Positions 15,336-27,845 of a stretch of 64,000 bases of DNA are shown here, piece by piece (within the stretch, counting starts at the first letter, position 1; the number at the start of each line of letters is the position of its first letter). The DNA comes from Atriophallophorus winterbourni (Eukaryota; Platyhelminthes; Trematoda; Plagiorchiida; Microphallidae). The DNA is taken from positions 86,039 through 150,038 of the forward strand of contig JACCGJ010001865.1 in the NCBI GenBank assembly GCA_013407085.1, read 5' to 3'. The translations under genes and the position numbers were made by a program. Under the pieces are notes generated by a model that searched no databases, was not told the DNA's origin, and was given only the letters and a program-made list of their open reading frames with translations.

Positions 15336-15589
15336 ATACATTTGTTACGCATTTTATTGTATTGTTTTCAAAATCGAAAACATCTCACCTGCTGGTGGAG
15401 CGAACACCTACCTTACTTTTCAGATATCCGAAAATAAGAACGTGTGAAACATAAGAACTCTATACTCAATATATAAGTGCTGGGTGTTAACCCGCATACC
15501 GTCGAAGGAAATCTGGGCGCTTGATTGGCTTATAGCTACTTTAGCACTGTGCAACTTGAACTTGAACGGAACTCAGTGAAATAAATTTT

Positions 15590-15960
15590 TGTCAGCGACT
15601 ACGGAGTGATAAAATAGAAATCTCTAAAATCCTAAAATGTCTAGGCGATGAGGGTGGACAAAACCTGTTCTCTCGAGCAATCAACCCTTCAACTATAGGG
15701 CATACATTACAGCTCGCGAAAAATCACAATTGTTTGAATCTTAAGCAACATATCTTCAGTGAAAGAGATTTAGGTTTCTTGAATAAGCTGTCTGAGAAAC
15801 TAATCGCTTGCATATCGGTAGATTCGTTCAAATAAGATTTGGATGACTCGTAGCATGAGCTTCTCCCTGACTTCTTTCCATGAATATGCATGTCGCCTGT
15901 CGATCGAATTTGCTCAAAAATCTTTTTCATTTTAAATTTATACGGCTTTTACCACGATTA
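15590..15960 (+). mobile_element. LINE-B 3' fragment
   Basis: Matches 19,030-19,350 of the longer LINE-B copy, including ATCAACCCTTCAACTA, GCTCGCGAAAAA and GCATGAGCTT runs. It covers the last part of the ORF and the 3' UTR. Frames are broken. Confidence 0.8.
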
Positions 15961-15964
15961 AAAT

Positions 15965-16985
15965 AATACAAATACTACCGTTGCCGACGATGCAGCATTT
16001 ATTGCTTACTCCCAAGAGAACCTACAGTCGCTAATGGACTGTTTTTCATCGGCATGCAAAGACGATGGTCTAACAATCAGCATGAGCAAGACCAAAGTCC
16101 TTGGTTAAGGGACTGTATCGCCACCAATCATCACTGTCGGAAACTATCAGCTTGAACCAGTACATCGTTTCACATATCTTGGTTCAACCATTGCGGATAA
16201 CCTCTCGCTAGACACGGAGATTGATAAGCGGATTGGCAGAGCAGCTGTCATTCTGTCCCGATTGAACTCTCGTGTTTGGGGTAACCGCAAGCTGTCTGTA
16301 AAGACAAACATGATGGTATGCAGCGCGTGTATACTAAATGCTTTACTATACGGCAGCGAAACCTGGACCACTCACACAAGACACGAACGGAAGCTGAATG
16401 CTTTCCATCTACGAAGCATCCGTCGTATCTTGAACATATCATGGATGGACAGAGTGACTAACGCTGAAGTGCTTTCAAAAGCTGGTCTACAGAGCATGTT
16501 CGCCCTATTACGTAAGCGCCGACTGCGGTGGCTTAATCATGTCTATAGAATGGAAAATGGTCGTATTCCGAAAGATCTACTCTATGGTAAGTTGCAATTA
16601 GGAAGTCGAAAATTGGGCAGACCGCACTTGCGGTACAAAGATGTTTGCAAAAGAGATATGAAAGCTCTTGACATTGACTTCGCGAGCTGGGAAGAACTTG
16701 CTATTGACCGCGTACTTTGGAGGCACTGAGTAGAGCGTCGTCTGCAAGCCGGGGAGGAGCAGATACAGCTCTTGGCTGCTGAATGCAGATCACGCCGCCG
16801 GCGTGCAACTGATGCATTACAACAGAGTTCTGACTATCTTTGCAAGCGGTGCAGGATATATTGTTCCTCCCGAATCGGACTGTTTAGTAATTCAAAGAGC
16901 AGCAAAACATGAAATTCATGCGATTGTGATGTACATCCATGGTCGACATCGACCGACGGAGGCCGACAACCAATCCTACCGTCCC
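15965..16985 (+). mobile_element. LINE-C, RT C-terminal half and 3' UTR
   Basis: Late RT and C-terminal region of another non-LTR retrotransposon. Thumb-like sequence (FTYLGSTIADNLSLDTEID, read near 16,170-16,230) leads into a 155-residue frame at 16,262-16,729. That frame contains LLYGSETWTTHTRHERKL, LRSIRRILNISWMDRVTN, RRLRWLNHVYRMENGRIP and GRPHLRYKDVCKRDMKAL. This ending is widespread among LINE polymerases. The part upstream of the RT active site is missing. The 3' UTR has a GGTCGACATCGACC palindrome near 16,945 and runs directly into a hammerhead motif at 16,983. Copies of this 3' end occur at 483-665 and 37,605-37,680 on the minus strand. Confidence 0.88.
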
Positions 16986-17024
16986 TACCTGATGAGTGCG
17001 AACAGCACGAAACCGGTTGTGGCG
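16983..17024 (+). ncRNA. Hammerhead ribozyme motif, B type, intact core
   Basis: Complete type I hammerhead layout. The stem I strand CCCTAC (16,983-16,988) precedes core CTGATGA (16,989-16,995). Stem II is GTGC (16,996-16,999) with GCAC (17,005-17,008), closing loop GAACA. Core GAAA is at 17,009-17,012. The minimal self-complementary stem III CCGG is followed by TT, placing cleavage after U at 17,018. The returning stem I strand starts GTGG and pairs with CTAC through one wobble. All core nucleotides I can check are present. It lies directly after the LINE-C 3' UTR and heads a short tandem with the motifs at 17,191 and 17,432. Confidence 0.85.
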
Positions 17025-17190
17025 TGTTTGTGTGTGAAAGAGATGTATGCAAATGAGCTTCCTTATGTAATATCTCGTTTTAATTTATTACGTTTTTACC
17101 ACGATATGTAAAAATGCAAAAAAAGCAAATTACATTATGTTTACCGCTTTTCTGCTGTTTCAAGGTACACTGAACCTGATCATACTGTTT

Positions 17191-17228
17191 CCACCTGATG
17201 ACGGCAAACAGCCAGAAACCGGTAGTGG
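17191..17228 (+). ncRNA. Hammerhead ribozyme motif, A type
   Basis: CCAC (17,191-17,194), core CTGATGA, stem II CGGC/GCCA around loop AAACA, core GAAA, stem III CCGG, then TA with predicted cleavage after A at 17,224, then GTGG pairing perfectly with CCAC. Stem II has one C-A mismatch next to the core; a copy at 51,790-51,827 has T in that place and a perfect TGGC/GCCA stem, suggesting TG-to-CG drift. The next unit begins 241 nt downstream. Confidence 0.8.
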
Positions 17229-17470
17229 TGTGTGAAGGATGGGGATGTGAGCACCACAATACATTGGTCTTTTATATGTACCTCGACCGCTTAGACAGGA
17301 ATCACTTTGTTATTCTGTATTTGAACAACGTAGTTCTTTTTAAGAACCCTATATAACAGTGGCATACAAGTTTAAATTTGTTTACCGCTTTTCCACTGTT
17401 TCAAGTCTCACTGAACCTGATCTTACTGTATCCACATGATGACGGCAAAAAGCCAGAAACTGGTAGTTGT
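17225..17470 (+). repeat. Complete A-type unit with second, damaged hammerhead
   Basis: One 241-nt A-type monomer from the cleavage point at 17,224 to the corresponding place in the next motif (17,432-17,469). That second motif has ATGATGA instead of CTGATGA, losing the essential C3, and CTGG in stem III. The monomer body has the landmarks shared by the family: GAACCCTATATAACAGTGGC, TACAAGTTTA and CCACTGTTTCAAG. Confidence 0.75.
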
Positions 17471-17499
17471 GTGGAAATGTGAGCCCTACAATACATTTG

Positions 17500-19440
17500 T
17501 ATATAATATCTCCTTTTAAATGTCATATTTTAAGTGTTTGCACGAATTTTTCTCTAGCCTAACTCTCATCCATTTACAGTCCTGTGTCGACTGAACTAAA
17601 AAGAAACCTAAGAAGTATTTTAGTTATGTTCAGTCGAAGGGTGAGACAAGGAAGCACATATCTTCCCTAATATTAGACAATAGCGAGAAATCAATTTCTG
17701 ACCCCGAAAAGGCAGCAGCTTCGGATTATTTTCAAAGCGTACATAGAATTGATGGCGGGGCTGCGATTCACTCAGTCCCAAAGCTTTGTACGGAAATGAA
17801 TGCCTCTCTAAACGAAGCAGTTTTATGCACCGATGATGTCGATCGTGTTCTAAAGAATCTAGACGGAAATAAATTCGCTGGACCTGACGATGTGCATCCT
17901 AAAATTGTAAAGGAAATATCTAAAGTACTAGTAGAGCCTCTCTGTAAGTTATACAACGAATCGCTCTGCAAAGGCATCCTACCAGATGACTGGGAGAAAG
18001 ACATTGTCGTACCTATTTCAAAGGGAGGTTGTGCAAACCTGATCAAGAATTTCCGACTGGTGATCTTGACTAGTGTTGTATGTAAAACCTTGGAGAGACT
18101 TATCAGCGATCGCTTATGCAGACACATGGCTTTCAACATGGCTTTATTAAAAAAGGTCGTGTCTCTCGAATCTTTTATGATTTTTTATAGAGTTTTCAAG
18201 ACACTCGATGAAGGCGGACGAGTAGAGGTCTTTTACTTAGACTTTAGTAAGGCATTTGAATCGGTTAGACACAGTTTCCCAGGTATAAAGCTCGCGGCCA
18301 AAGACATATCTGGTAAGCTTCACGACTGGATAAACAGTTTTCTTCGTGATAGATCCTTCCAGGCGATAATACCTCTAAATTCGCAACAGTTACCGGTGGT
18401 GTCACACAAGGTTCAGTAAGAGGCCAATTACTCTTTCTGATCTTCATCGATTATCTAGCATCGCAGTTGTCATGTTCCTGCTACATGTTTGCTGACGATG
18501 TCATATTCACCGGATCCGGTAACCACGGTGATTTGTTGAGAGATATCAAAAAGGTCTTTAAATGGTCGCAGGATTGTGATCTTCCTCTGAACTATAGTAA
18601 ATATCATCTGTTTTCTGCGGCAGTCGACAGAATTACAGAAATTGCGAAGAACGGTAGGATCGAATTTAAATCTATTCAGATGGTTGAGGATTTTGGTATA
18701 GTCGTAACAACAGACTTCAAATGGGCAGCGCAATGTGCCTCAGCTGTAGAAAGAGCTAGAGGGGAACTGATTAGGCTTAAATCCGTGCTGACATATAGAA
18801 CGCCGGAAGTGGTTATACCTTTATATACGGCGATTGTCAGGTCGCATTTAGAATACTGTGTGCAAGCCTGGAGCCTCTTCTTTCAAAAAGACATTACTAT
18901 TAGAAAGAGTCCAACGCCTGACTACCAAAATGGTCGGAGGTATGTTTAGGAAACCCTACGAAGAACGTCTGATTTCTTCAGGTCTCTTCTTTCTTCGGCG
19001 TCGGCGTCTACGGGGTGACCTCATAGAAACTTTCAAAATCCTGAAAGGCTTAGACGACGAGGGTTGTCAAATCCTGTTCTCTCAAGTGATCAACCCTTCA
19101 ACTAGAGGACATGCACTAAAGCTCGCGAAAAACGACAGCTGTCTGAATCTTAGGCAACACTTTTTCAGTGAAAGTGTTATAAGCTGCCTGAGGAACTAAT
19201 CGCTCGCACACCAGTAGGTGCATTAAAATGGGTTTAGATGCCTTGTGGCATGAGCTTTTCCTAGACATTTTCCGATGAATATACAGGTCGCCTGTCGACA
19301 TAATTGTCCATTTTTTGTTCATTTTGAATTTATGTGATCCATACCACGGATTAATAAATCCTATTATGTAATGCCTCGTTTTAAATATCATGTTTTAAAT
19401 GTACGCACCCATTTTTCATAGCTAATCTCTCACCGGCTTG
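17500..19440 (+). mobile_element. LINE-B, RT and C-terminal region, frameshifted
   Basis: Non-LTR reverse transcriptase in at least three frames. 17,796-18,419 (207 aa) has KFAGPDDVHPKIVKEI, PISKGGC, then EVFYLDFSKAFESV (RT palm, first catalytic Asp) and LHDWINSFLRDRSF. 18,467-18,949 has CYMFADDVIF (the FADD catalytic pair), DFKWAAQCASAVERARGEL and SHLEYCVQAWS. 18,858-19,199 ends with VQRLTTKMVGGM and RRRRLRGDLIETFKILKG. A stop between the first two frames falls where the GSVLGPLLF motif should be. No endonuclease is seen. Similar AT-rich stretches flank it (17,505-17,590 and 19,370-19,440), possibly a target duplication or tail reuse. Confidence 0.88.
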
Positions 19441-19679
19441 GTGAAGAGAAGCCCTTTTCGTTTTTCTCAGTCGCATCTACAAATTCTGGGACCGAAGGAC
19501 GGCCTGGAAAACACCGGACGTACCATCGCAAACGACGAGGATACCAAAGAAGAAGGAAACAACTTTGGCAGTGGTGGGCGCTCCTTCGAAGCTTTACACC
19601 GACAGAAATTCTGGACGCTCGATTGAATTATCAGCCATTTACAGTCCTATGCCAACTAAAGTGAACTATACTGTACTCT

Positions 19680-22412
19680 TTTAGCCGTAGCACCACGTGT
19701 TGTAATCTTCGGCGATTTTAATCTACCCGAATTAAACTGGGAGTACCAAACCTCACATGCCCCAGGAGTCGCGAACGATTTTCTGGACTGGCTACACTCC
19801 CATGCACTTTACCAACACGTAAACGAACCAACTAGATTCCGAGAGGGTCAGTCTTTGTCTATTCTTGACCTATTTATTTCAACTTTTGGAAGCGGTATAC
19901 AAAATTTGGTCTTACTGCCACCACTAGGAAAGAGCGACCACGTAGTGTTAACCTGCGGGTTACTTCTGTCATTTGGTAACCCCCCACTGAAGATGTTTCG
20001 AAGCATCCATAGGATCGACCCTGCTTCATTACTACAGGCAGCAGCGCTACTCCCATGGCAAAACATTGACCATGTGGATAGAATGTGGAGACAGATCAAG
20101 AAAAACATCCTTCAACTTCAGGATCGATTTGCTCCTTTCTTACCCGTTCGCAAAAAAGGTAAACCTCAATGGTGATCAGCCTTAGTTTCCATTAGCGTAC
20201 GTCACTGCGACGCAAAATGGAGGCGTTATAAGCTTACTCCCTCATGTGGGACTTGGGCCCGTTACAATGAAACGCAAAACATAGCTGTTTCCAAGATACG
20301 TGCAGCAAAGATTTCTTTCGAAATGAGACTCGCTCAAGAGGCCCATACTCATCCGAAACGTTACTACAGCTACGTTCAATCTTAAAGATCAACACGAAAA
20401 GATGTAGGTACCTTGAGAAGGGACGATGGCTCAGCCGTCATTGCAAGCACTGAAAAAGTTTAATTGTTTTCCTCGCATTTTCAAGGCGTACAACGCCGAG
20501 ATTATAACTCGAACGTCTCTGCGCCATCACTTCAATGTGTACTCGCTGATCGCCCCCTCTGCACTGACCTTACATTCGAGGTACACAATGTCGAGAATAT
20601 ATTGGCCAGCCTAGCTTACAACAAGTCGGCAGGGCCCAATAGCATCATTTACGAATGATCAGACTGCTAGCCCCTAAATTAGCTGTGCCGATCACAGAAC
20701 TTTTCACATCATCCCTCAGTCAGGGTACCCGTCCTTTGGACTGGAGAACAGCCGTTGTAGTGCCTACCATAAGGGAGGAGCTTCCTCGGCGGTCAAAAAT
20801 TACCGCCCGGTTAGCCTCACTAGTGTACTATGTAAGTTTATGGAAAGATTGATCCGCGATAAAATATGTGGATATCTAACCAAACACTCTCTTTTGAATG
20901 GCGCACAACACGGCTTCCTAAAAAGTAGGTCATGTCTGACAAATTTGTTGAGCTTTCTTAACGAGGTTACTAAGAGGATGGATGATGGTATAGCTGTAGA
21001 AGTCTTCTATCTTGACTTTAGTAAGGCTTTTGATTCAGTCAACCATAGGCTCTTGCTTCTCAAACTCTCAGCCATAGGAGTATCAGGGAACCTTCTGGGC
21101 TGGATTCGAGCATTCCTTAGCGACCGTTCCTTTACTGTCAGGGTAGATGATACTTACTCCGCAAGTGCGCATGTAACGAGTGGGGTTCCCCAGGGCTCAG
21201 TCTTGGGGCCGTTGCTGTTCCTCATCTTCATTGACGATCTAGCCAGCCAACTGCGCTCACCCTGTTATATGTTTGCTGACGACGTTAAAATTGTCGGTAG
21301 GTCGGATAACTCCGATCTGATAAGTGACGTGAAAGCTGTAACAGCATGGGCGGGCAAGTGGGACCTTCCCCTTAACCTAGATAAGAGTCACTTGCTCTCT
21401 AAACTGGCAGGCAACATGATTGTGTCTACGCACTCAGCTCACACGGAGTTCCGTAGGGTAAAGTCTACTAAGGACCTAGGAATCGTAGTCTCCGCAAACT
21501 TTAAGTGGGCTGACCAATGCGCTGCTGCAGCTCAAAGGGCCAGGAGGGAACTCTTTCGACTACGTTCAGCCCTCACTTGCAGAAAAGCTGAGGTGCTATT
21601 GCCCCTCTACAAGGCAATAGTAAGCCCACATTTAGAATACTGTATCCAGGCTTGGAAGCCGTATTACCAGAAGGATATAGTGCAGCTAGAAAAGGTACAG
21701 AAGCTGGCCACTCGCATGATCGAGGGGTTAGCACACACCAATTATGAAAATCGTCTATTAGCACTAGGACTTTTCTCACTTAGGAGGAGGCAACTTAGGG
21801 GGGATCTTATAGAGACCTTTAAGGTTGTCAAAGGATTAAGTTGTCTAGAATTCGATGACTTCTTTCGGTTCTCTCCTTTGGTTGGTACACGAGGGCACAG
21901 TCTTAAGCTAAGTAAACAGCACACCAGGCTCGAATCCAGAACGCACTTCTTTAGCATCCGTATAGTGAACGCGTGGAACTCACTTTCCGCAGAACTAATC
22001 ATGGCAACTTCAGTAATTGCGTTCAAACATGGGCTGGACGAACGGTGACAGGTGCTCTTTTCGGAGCATTACCCTTAAGACTAAATCCCTCCATATTTAT
22101 GATAAAAAACACAAAAATATTCGAAAAACATTGAAACACAAAAATGAGTTTCTTTTTCATTTTTTCGTATTTGTGGAAATAAACTGCTGTCCATCGTCTT
22201 TTCATTCGATTGGACATGCAACATGCATAACTCTCTCACCTTTCGGTGATGAGACCTCTCCCATCTTCCATTCACAGTTACACACGCCTGTGTTACTTAC
22301 GAATCAATCCTGGTAGTGGTGGGTGTTTTCAAGCACACCTCCGAAAGAATCTGGGCACTCGTTTCGACTTGGTCGACTATCGCCCTGTGATACTGATACT
22401 GATACTGATACG
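19680..22412 (+). mobile_element. LINE-A, endonuclease C-part plus RT, best-preserved copy
   Basis: Jockey/CR1-group non-LTR retrotransposon. The end of an APE-type endonuclease is at about 19,690-20,175: VVIFGDFNLPELNW, then SILDLFISTFGSG and GKSDHVVL. A linker at 20,175-20,650 is frameshifted. RT begins near 20,655. The uninterrupted 402-residue frame 20,840-22,048 carries GAQHGFLKSRSC, EVFYLDFSKAFDSVNH, GVPQGSVLGPLLFLIFIDDL, CYMFADDVKIV (catalytic DD), STKDLGIVVS, SPHLEYCIQAWKPYYQKDI and RRRQLRGDLIETFKVVKG. The 3' UTR ends in GATACTGATACTGATAC near 22,390-22,412. The 5' end of the endonuclease is missing and stops remain in the linker, so this copy is not autonomous, but it is much younger than the copy at 6,382-9,930. 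Confidence 0.93.
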
Positions 22413-23500
22413 TTTTTTAATCATATGTAGGTTGTCAGCCTTAAGATAAACAGCGCGTCATTTAACAGACATTTTAATAATCGCAACTACAGAGATTCTT
22501 GTTTTTAGTTTGCAGAAGGTTAATGAGAGTTTTAATAAGCTATTTCTATCCAAATTTAATTTTATAATCTAAATTTCATGCTTTTTAAGGCTGGTTCTAT
22601 GTAATTGATATACATATCAATGGAATTATAGTGACAGTTTATTTCAATCCATTTCCGTTAACTTCGTTTATGAAAACATTATAATGGAATGAAGAGAAGC
22701 ACTTTTATATAACAACTGTGTGTAGATACAGAATTCCGTCTCTGTGCTGATAGGACATTCAGCTAGAATTTGTCGAAAGTGTTTAATGAGTGTTATATCA
22801 TCGGTATTTCGAAGCCAAATGTTTGACACCTAGTTTGTCTATGCTCAAGGTTTTAGCATAAGGAAACGTTTTTACACTTGTCGTCTGTCAGTTGTCCTAA
22901 TACGGCACAACAGTGATTTGAGAAACCTAAATCTTCAGCGTTAGCTTCGCTCTGCTATCCGTCAAGATGTTAGATAGCGATCTGGGAATAATGTAGTTGA
23001 TCTTGACTGCTTCAAAGGTCTCCAGTGCTTTCATTGTTAAGGCCAAGTTCTTAAGCCATACCCGACGAAAATCAGTGAATTTTTAGTATTTGCCTGTGTA
23101 ATTTATCCACAAAGCTGAGAAAAAGTGAAATGCATAAAATCACACAAGTCTGATTTAGCAAATTGTCGCAAAATAAATACTGTACGTGGGCCAAAATACT
23201 GTCAGACTACAAAGGCCTATACAGTTATGCGAATGAAATTAGAAAATGAAGTTAGAAAATTAACGAGGAGATATCAAAATCGGTTATAAAAATTGTCATG
23301 TGCATCTGCAACTCTGAAACAGCTATCGATTGATTAACCATGTATCGTGCCATTTAAGGGCAAAAGAGTTTCTGAATTTATTAATTCTTGAATATGGAAT
23401 AAAATATTAGTTTCGGGTTGAGGAAAAAGATTTACAGGCAACGATGCTCTTGTTCAGTGGATGTGAACTATCAGAAGAAATGTTTTTGATCAACCTTTTT
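22413..23500. other. No recognisable gene
   Basis: AT-rich sequence with no convincing frame, repeat or RNA gene seen on either strand. Confidence 0.4.
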
Positions 23501-23503
23501 TAT

Positions 23504-25760
23504 TCACGGTAGTGACGATCGACAAAAGTATCTCGAATTAAATCCGCGGAGACTGCTCACTCTTGGGATAGCCTTAATGCCTCTTCTGATTAGCATAAAA
23601 TTCTTTTTCCATGAGACCAGGAAAAATAACAGGGGATGAGTAAAGCAAGTGTGAAACGATGCAAGAAAAAAAACAAAGAGTTGAATTACATTGGGTAGGA
23701 TGGAGAAAGGACGGAGGCGAAGGGCATAGAATGACACCCGGCGAACTTTCAGGAATTGTAGGATCACATGATTGGTCCAGCTAAGACTGTCGGATATTGT
23801 AATACTAAGGTACTTAAAGCTAATACATCTTCAAAACACCGAGCCATTAAATAAAACACGAGGAATGTTTTTATGCAGAGCTAAACGTCGCTGTCCAGAA
23901 AATACCATTTCGTTGCACTTTTAGTGATTCAATGATAAACCGAGTGTGGATGACCATTGACCAATGCTTATAATCATTGATTATAAAGCATGTTGATCGA
24001 CTCGAGTATTGTGGTTCAATGCAACGAAAAGGTCGTCAACGTATTTAATAGTAAGTGCAGAAGGGTTACAAGGAAGATTATAAATGTAAATAAAAAATAA
24101 AAATGGGGACAGCATTGCACCATGCAGGACACCACGCGGAATCGTTATCGCACGGCTGGTTTTGCCATTTACGACCATAGATTAAAGACGATCCAATCCA
24201 ATTAATAATGATTGATGGAACACCACATTCAGATAGTTTTCGAGGTAAGGAATTTCGTACAACACTGTTAAACGCATTAGTATAATCCAGAAAACAAAGT
24301 TGTACAGCTTTCGAATTACTGTCAAGAGAACGTGAAAAATGATACTTACGCGAAGCGAAAGCATCAACTATTGAACGATTATTACAGTAGGCAAACTGCT
24401 AAGCATCATGTGCCTGACAACTAGAAGCCATTTGTCGCAACACAATGCTTTCAAGTACTTTAAGCAACTACCACGTGCACGCGAACGGGTTGTATTTACC
24501 GAGATCTTTCTTAGGAATCGGGGTTATACAGACAGATTTCGAACAGACAGGCATAATTGCTGTTGCCGAAAGTACACCAGCGCTGTTCTTTAATACAATG
24601 GCTGAGACTTTATCTGGTCCAGCAGCCTTGAAGCTTGGAACAGACGAAAGTACACAAAAGACCTCAGGTACGTCGGTGAAGATGAATTGGAGAAACAAGA
24701 TTGGGGCCGGAGGACGTTCTGTTGACTGTCATTATCAGCTATTCGGGGCACGAAAGATTCATTCAAGGAATTAGTTTCGGAAATATATGGAGATTTTTCA
24801 TTTTCTTTTCCGCAAAGTGGCGACTGTCTTTGATGGCAAAAAGTGTATTCGTATACATCATCTAGAGACTTCGAGATTAAAGCCTAATTGACTGGGAAAG
24901 TTGCGAAACAGCATTTCGATCATGTTTTTTGAAAGCTTTCTCTTTCATTCTGCGTAGACGCTTCAGGTAGCAGGAAGGAAATCGATGAGGACTAACAAAA
25001 TTAGTTTCTTTTGGACAACAAACGTCGAGACAACAATTGAGATAGTATGTTACAACATCACATTCATGAAAAACTTCGAAATCAGTGGTATCAAGCATGT
25101 CTTTGAGGGCTAAAATATTGTCATGTTCACAGGCTGTAGTAGTCACATTTCTGCCATAGCTGTGGGTTATGTATTTGTGCCCAGTACCTCCATAAATTTT
25201 ATGGAGCAGTTTGATAACACAGTGGTCCGAATTACCGATGAGAGCAAACTTGCGAGCATGACACATTTTGGGTGCGTTATTGAAAGCGAAATTCAGACTG
25301 GCTTCAAAACGTGTTGATAAATGAACAATAATTCGAAAGACAAGGGAGAAAACATAGATAAATTGGAATTATTGAGATCACCAACAAATAGAATCAAAGA
25401 AGTTTGAAAAAGAGTAAGCATTATAAGGAGTTCATCAATAAATGTAGGAAAATTGTCAGATTGACAATTGGGAAGGACATAAGTATTTATCAAAATAAGG
25501 GATTCAAAATCGAAAACATGACGAGGTTTACACTTGAAAGCTAGGAGAGATATATCAGGCTTATCAAAAGTAAAATTCTGTTTGCTATAAAAGCACCAGT
25601 TACTTCGAATACAAGGTTTCTTGAAACATAGAGACGCCGGCATGCAGTGAACATTTCGAAGTGAGTAGTTGTGGAATTTCAGCATACTTAGACCATAAAG
25701 AACGAATATTACACAAATATTAAACAACATTACACCGGTAACAATTAACAAGTGCGCGAC
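23504..25760 (-). mobile_element. Decayed LINE on the minus strand, endonuclease to RT
   Basis: Read from high to low coordinates. An endonuclease-like segment (VLPNCQSDNFPTFIDEL and LFVGDLNNSNLS) is at 25,293-25,751. A linker with FALIGNSDHCVI (the SDH-like endonuclease end) is at 24,877-25,266. An RT start with FKAAGPDKVSAIVLKN is at 24,468-24,698. TIPRGVLHGAMLSPFLFFIY and YVDDLFVALNHN (the Y/F-x-D-D catalytic pair) are at 23,981-24,178. A C-terminal trace is at 23,504-23,767. It appears nearly collinear but with many frame breaks. This family differs from LINE-A and LINE-B. Confidence 0.8.
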
Positions 25761-27415
25761 GGCTGATGCACTATGGAATTGGAGTTATTTGTAATTGTCA
25801 TGATGGTATGTGGGCTGGGATACTGCCAGAGAGCCCCTGCCTAGACAGGAGATCAGTTAGGGATCTCGACCGAAGTTTTCGGTTAAAGAGTCTCACCAAC
25901 AAGGCAATGGGCTGAGACCGAGTTCGTCTGATCTCTATCCATCGACCTTCCTGGTTTGAGTAACTCTGCTTGTAACAAAAGGGCACCACCCAGTATAGCA
26001 CGATAAGTCACGGAAGTACACAAACCATCGCACCACGTTAAGGTCCAGTCTCCGCGCGATGGGTCTACTAGATATGAGGAGCGGGATACCTGTCGTAAAC
26101 TATGGTCTTGTTAAGTCCTCTGTGCTTACCGCATGGCATCCAGGCGTTTGATTTCTTAGAAATCACATGTATTGGCGATTATCATTTGATATTAGATGGA
26201 CACAGTCGCTCGAATTCTACCTTGGCGGCACTGATATTTTCTGATGACGAGCGTGGTAGTTTAGAGTTCGTGGGCCGAACGGTGGCCAAGATGTGATATT
26301 AGATTTCGTTTCGACTAACTGCATGGTTAGAGGCTGGTATACTCTTTTCATAATGGTGATCTGGGTGGGTTGGTGAAAAGAAAAAAAAGCCGTATACAAC
26401 ACATGACCATGCTGTAGTAGCTTGATTGTACCTACAAAGCTGTTAATAGAAATTTGTGGGGGCTTGTAAATATTATGTCGCGGCGGTGCTTTTGGTAGCT
26501 GCCCATGGGTTCTATAAGTCTCTTTGACGTTTTGGATTTTCACAGTCAGATGCTAAAACTTCTCCTTCTAGGCGTGCTATAGGAGAGATCAAAGGAATTA
26601 TTTGGTTGGATACGGTGAGTGCCTAGCACTTTTGGAATTCATTCGCACTGAAAGTTAAGCGAGGTGTTAGTGTCGTACAACAGGATAATGACTTTGCCAT
26701 TGGCCGGAAGTGAATTCATTATTTTCAGAAAGATATACAGTGTTAACTCAAAACTAATAATTTATAACAAATGTGTTTTTTCTTCATATTGTTTGTGCAA
26801 TGCGTATCGAAGTAGAGTAATTTTTTCGAAATAAAGAAAGAATGAGAATCAGTAAGTACTACACGATGCGGTACGTTCACGCATTGCTAGTGCAAATGTA
26901 TGATTCAAACAAAACGACACACGACAAAATGATGGAAAAATTTTGTGTTTGAAGTTATTACGAAATTAGTTGTTAAAAATGTAATATGGTGAATTACGTA
27001 ATAAGCATTTCATGCTCAAACAATTTCCGTGAAAAACGTCTATGAGAACCAGATAACTTGTTATTGAAATCTAAATTCTCAATGCTATTCTGTTGTCACA
27101 TTGGCTCGTAAACATTTGTTTTGTGATCGATTTTCTTTTAATTTTATTCGACACGATTTCAATCAAAATCACGAACAAGATCGTGTTGAATATTTTACTG
27201 CTTATACTTTATATAAAATTGTATTTAATTTTATTACATCTTTGAACAGAAACAATCTCGGGAATCTATTAAAACGTTAATATATTTTGATCCTTTTATT
27301 GTAAGTTACTTGTCATTCTGTATAACGAAAAGGCAACATTTATGCGTATCAGATAATGTTTTTACCAGCAAAATCCTTTGCTTCTATATTTCTATTGTGA
27401 ATTTCTATCTGAAAG
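25761..27415. other. No recognisable gene
   Basis: No gene recognised. 25,800-26,100 is noticeably richer in G+C than its surroundings and could be part of a dispersed repeat, but no second copy lies in this window. The rest is AT-rich. Confidence 0.35.
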
Positions 27416-27419
27416 TGAA

Positions 27420-27845
27420 CCACTTCGCCTCAGGATCTAAACTATATATAGATATTTGTAAAGCTTTTGACATAGCGATCATCGGTTGCTCCAACAAAAC
27501 TGATGCATTTAAGAATCTGTAATTCACTTCTCTCGTGGTTGTGTGACTAGTTGTCAAATCGCGACGAAAGCGTTAGGGTAAATGGAGTTTTATCAAACAT
27601 GTTTAACCACCAGCTAAGTACAACAACGATTTGTGAATTGTTCGCTTCTTTTTCTCCTACACATAAGCGAATTACCTCCACTCATATCATTAAAAATGGT
27701 TCTGTTCGGGGATGATATGCAAGTTTTGACGAAAGTCAGTTCTTCCGCAGATTTTGAAAAACTGCGAAGCGATTTGGATACCGTGCTAACTTTAGCGGAA
27801 GATAATGATATGTCAGTTAACACACACAAGCAAAATGCTCCATCT
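27420..27845 (+). mobile_element. LINE RT fragment running into the assembly gap
   Basis: Two short RT motifs in order: LYIDICKAFDIAIIG at about 27,440-27,480, matching the palm motif with its catalytic Asp, and LFGDDMQVL at about 27,700-27,730, matching the F-x-D-D box followed by a spacer like FEKLRSDLDTVL. It is cut by the N run, so its end is unknown. Confidence 0.7.
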
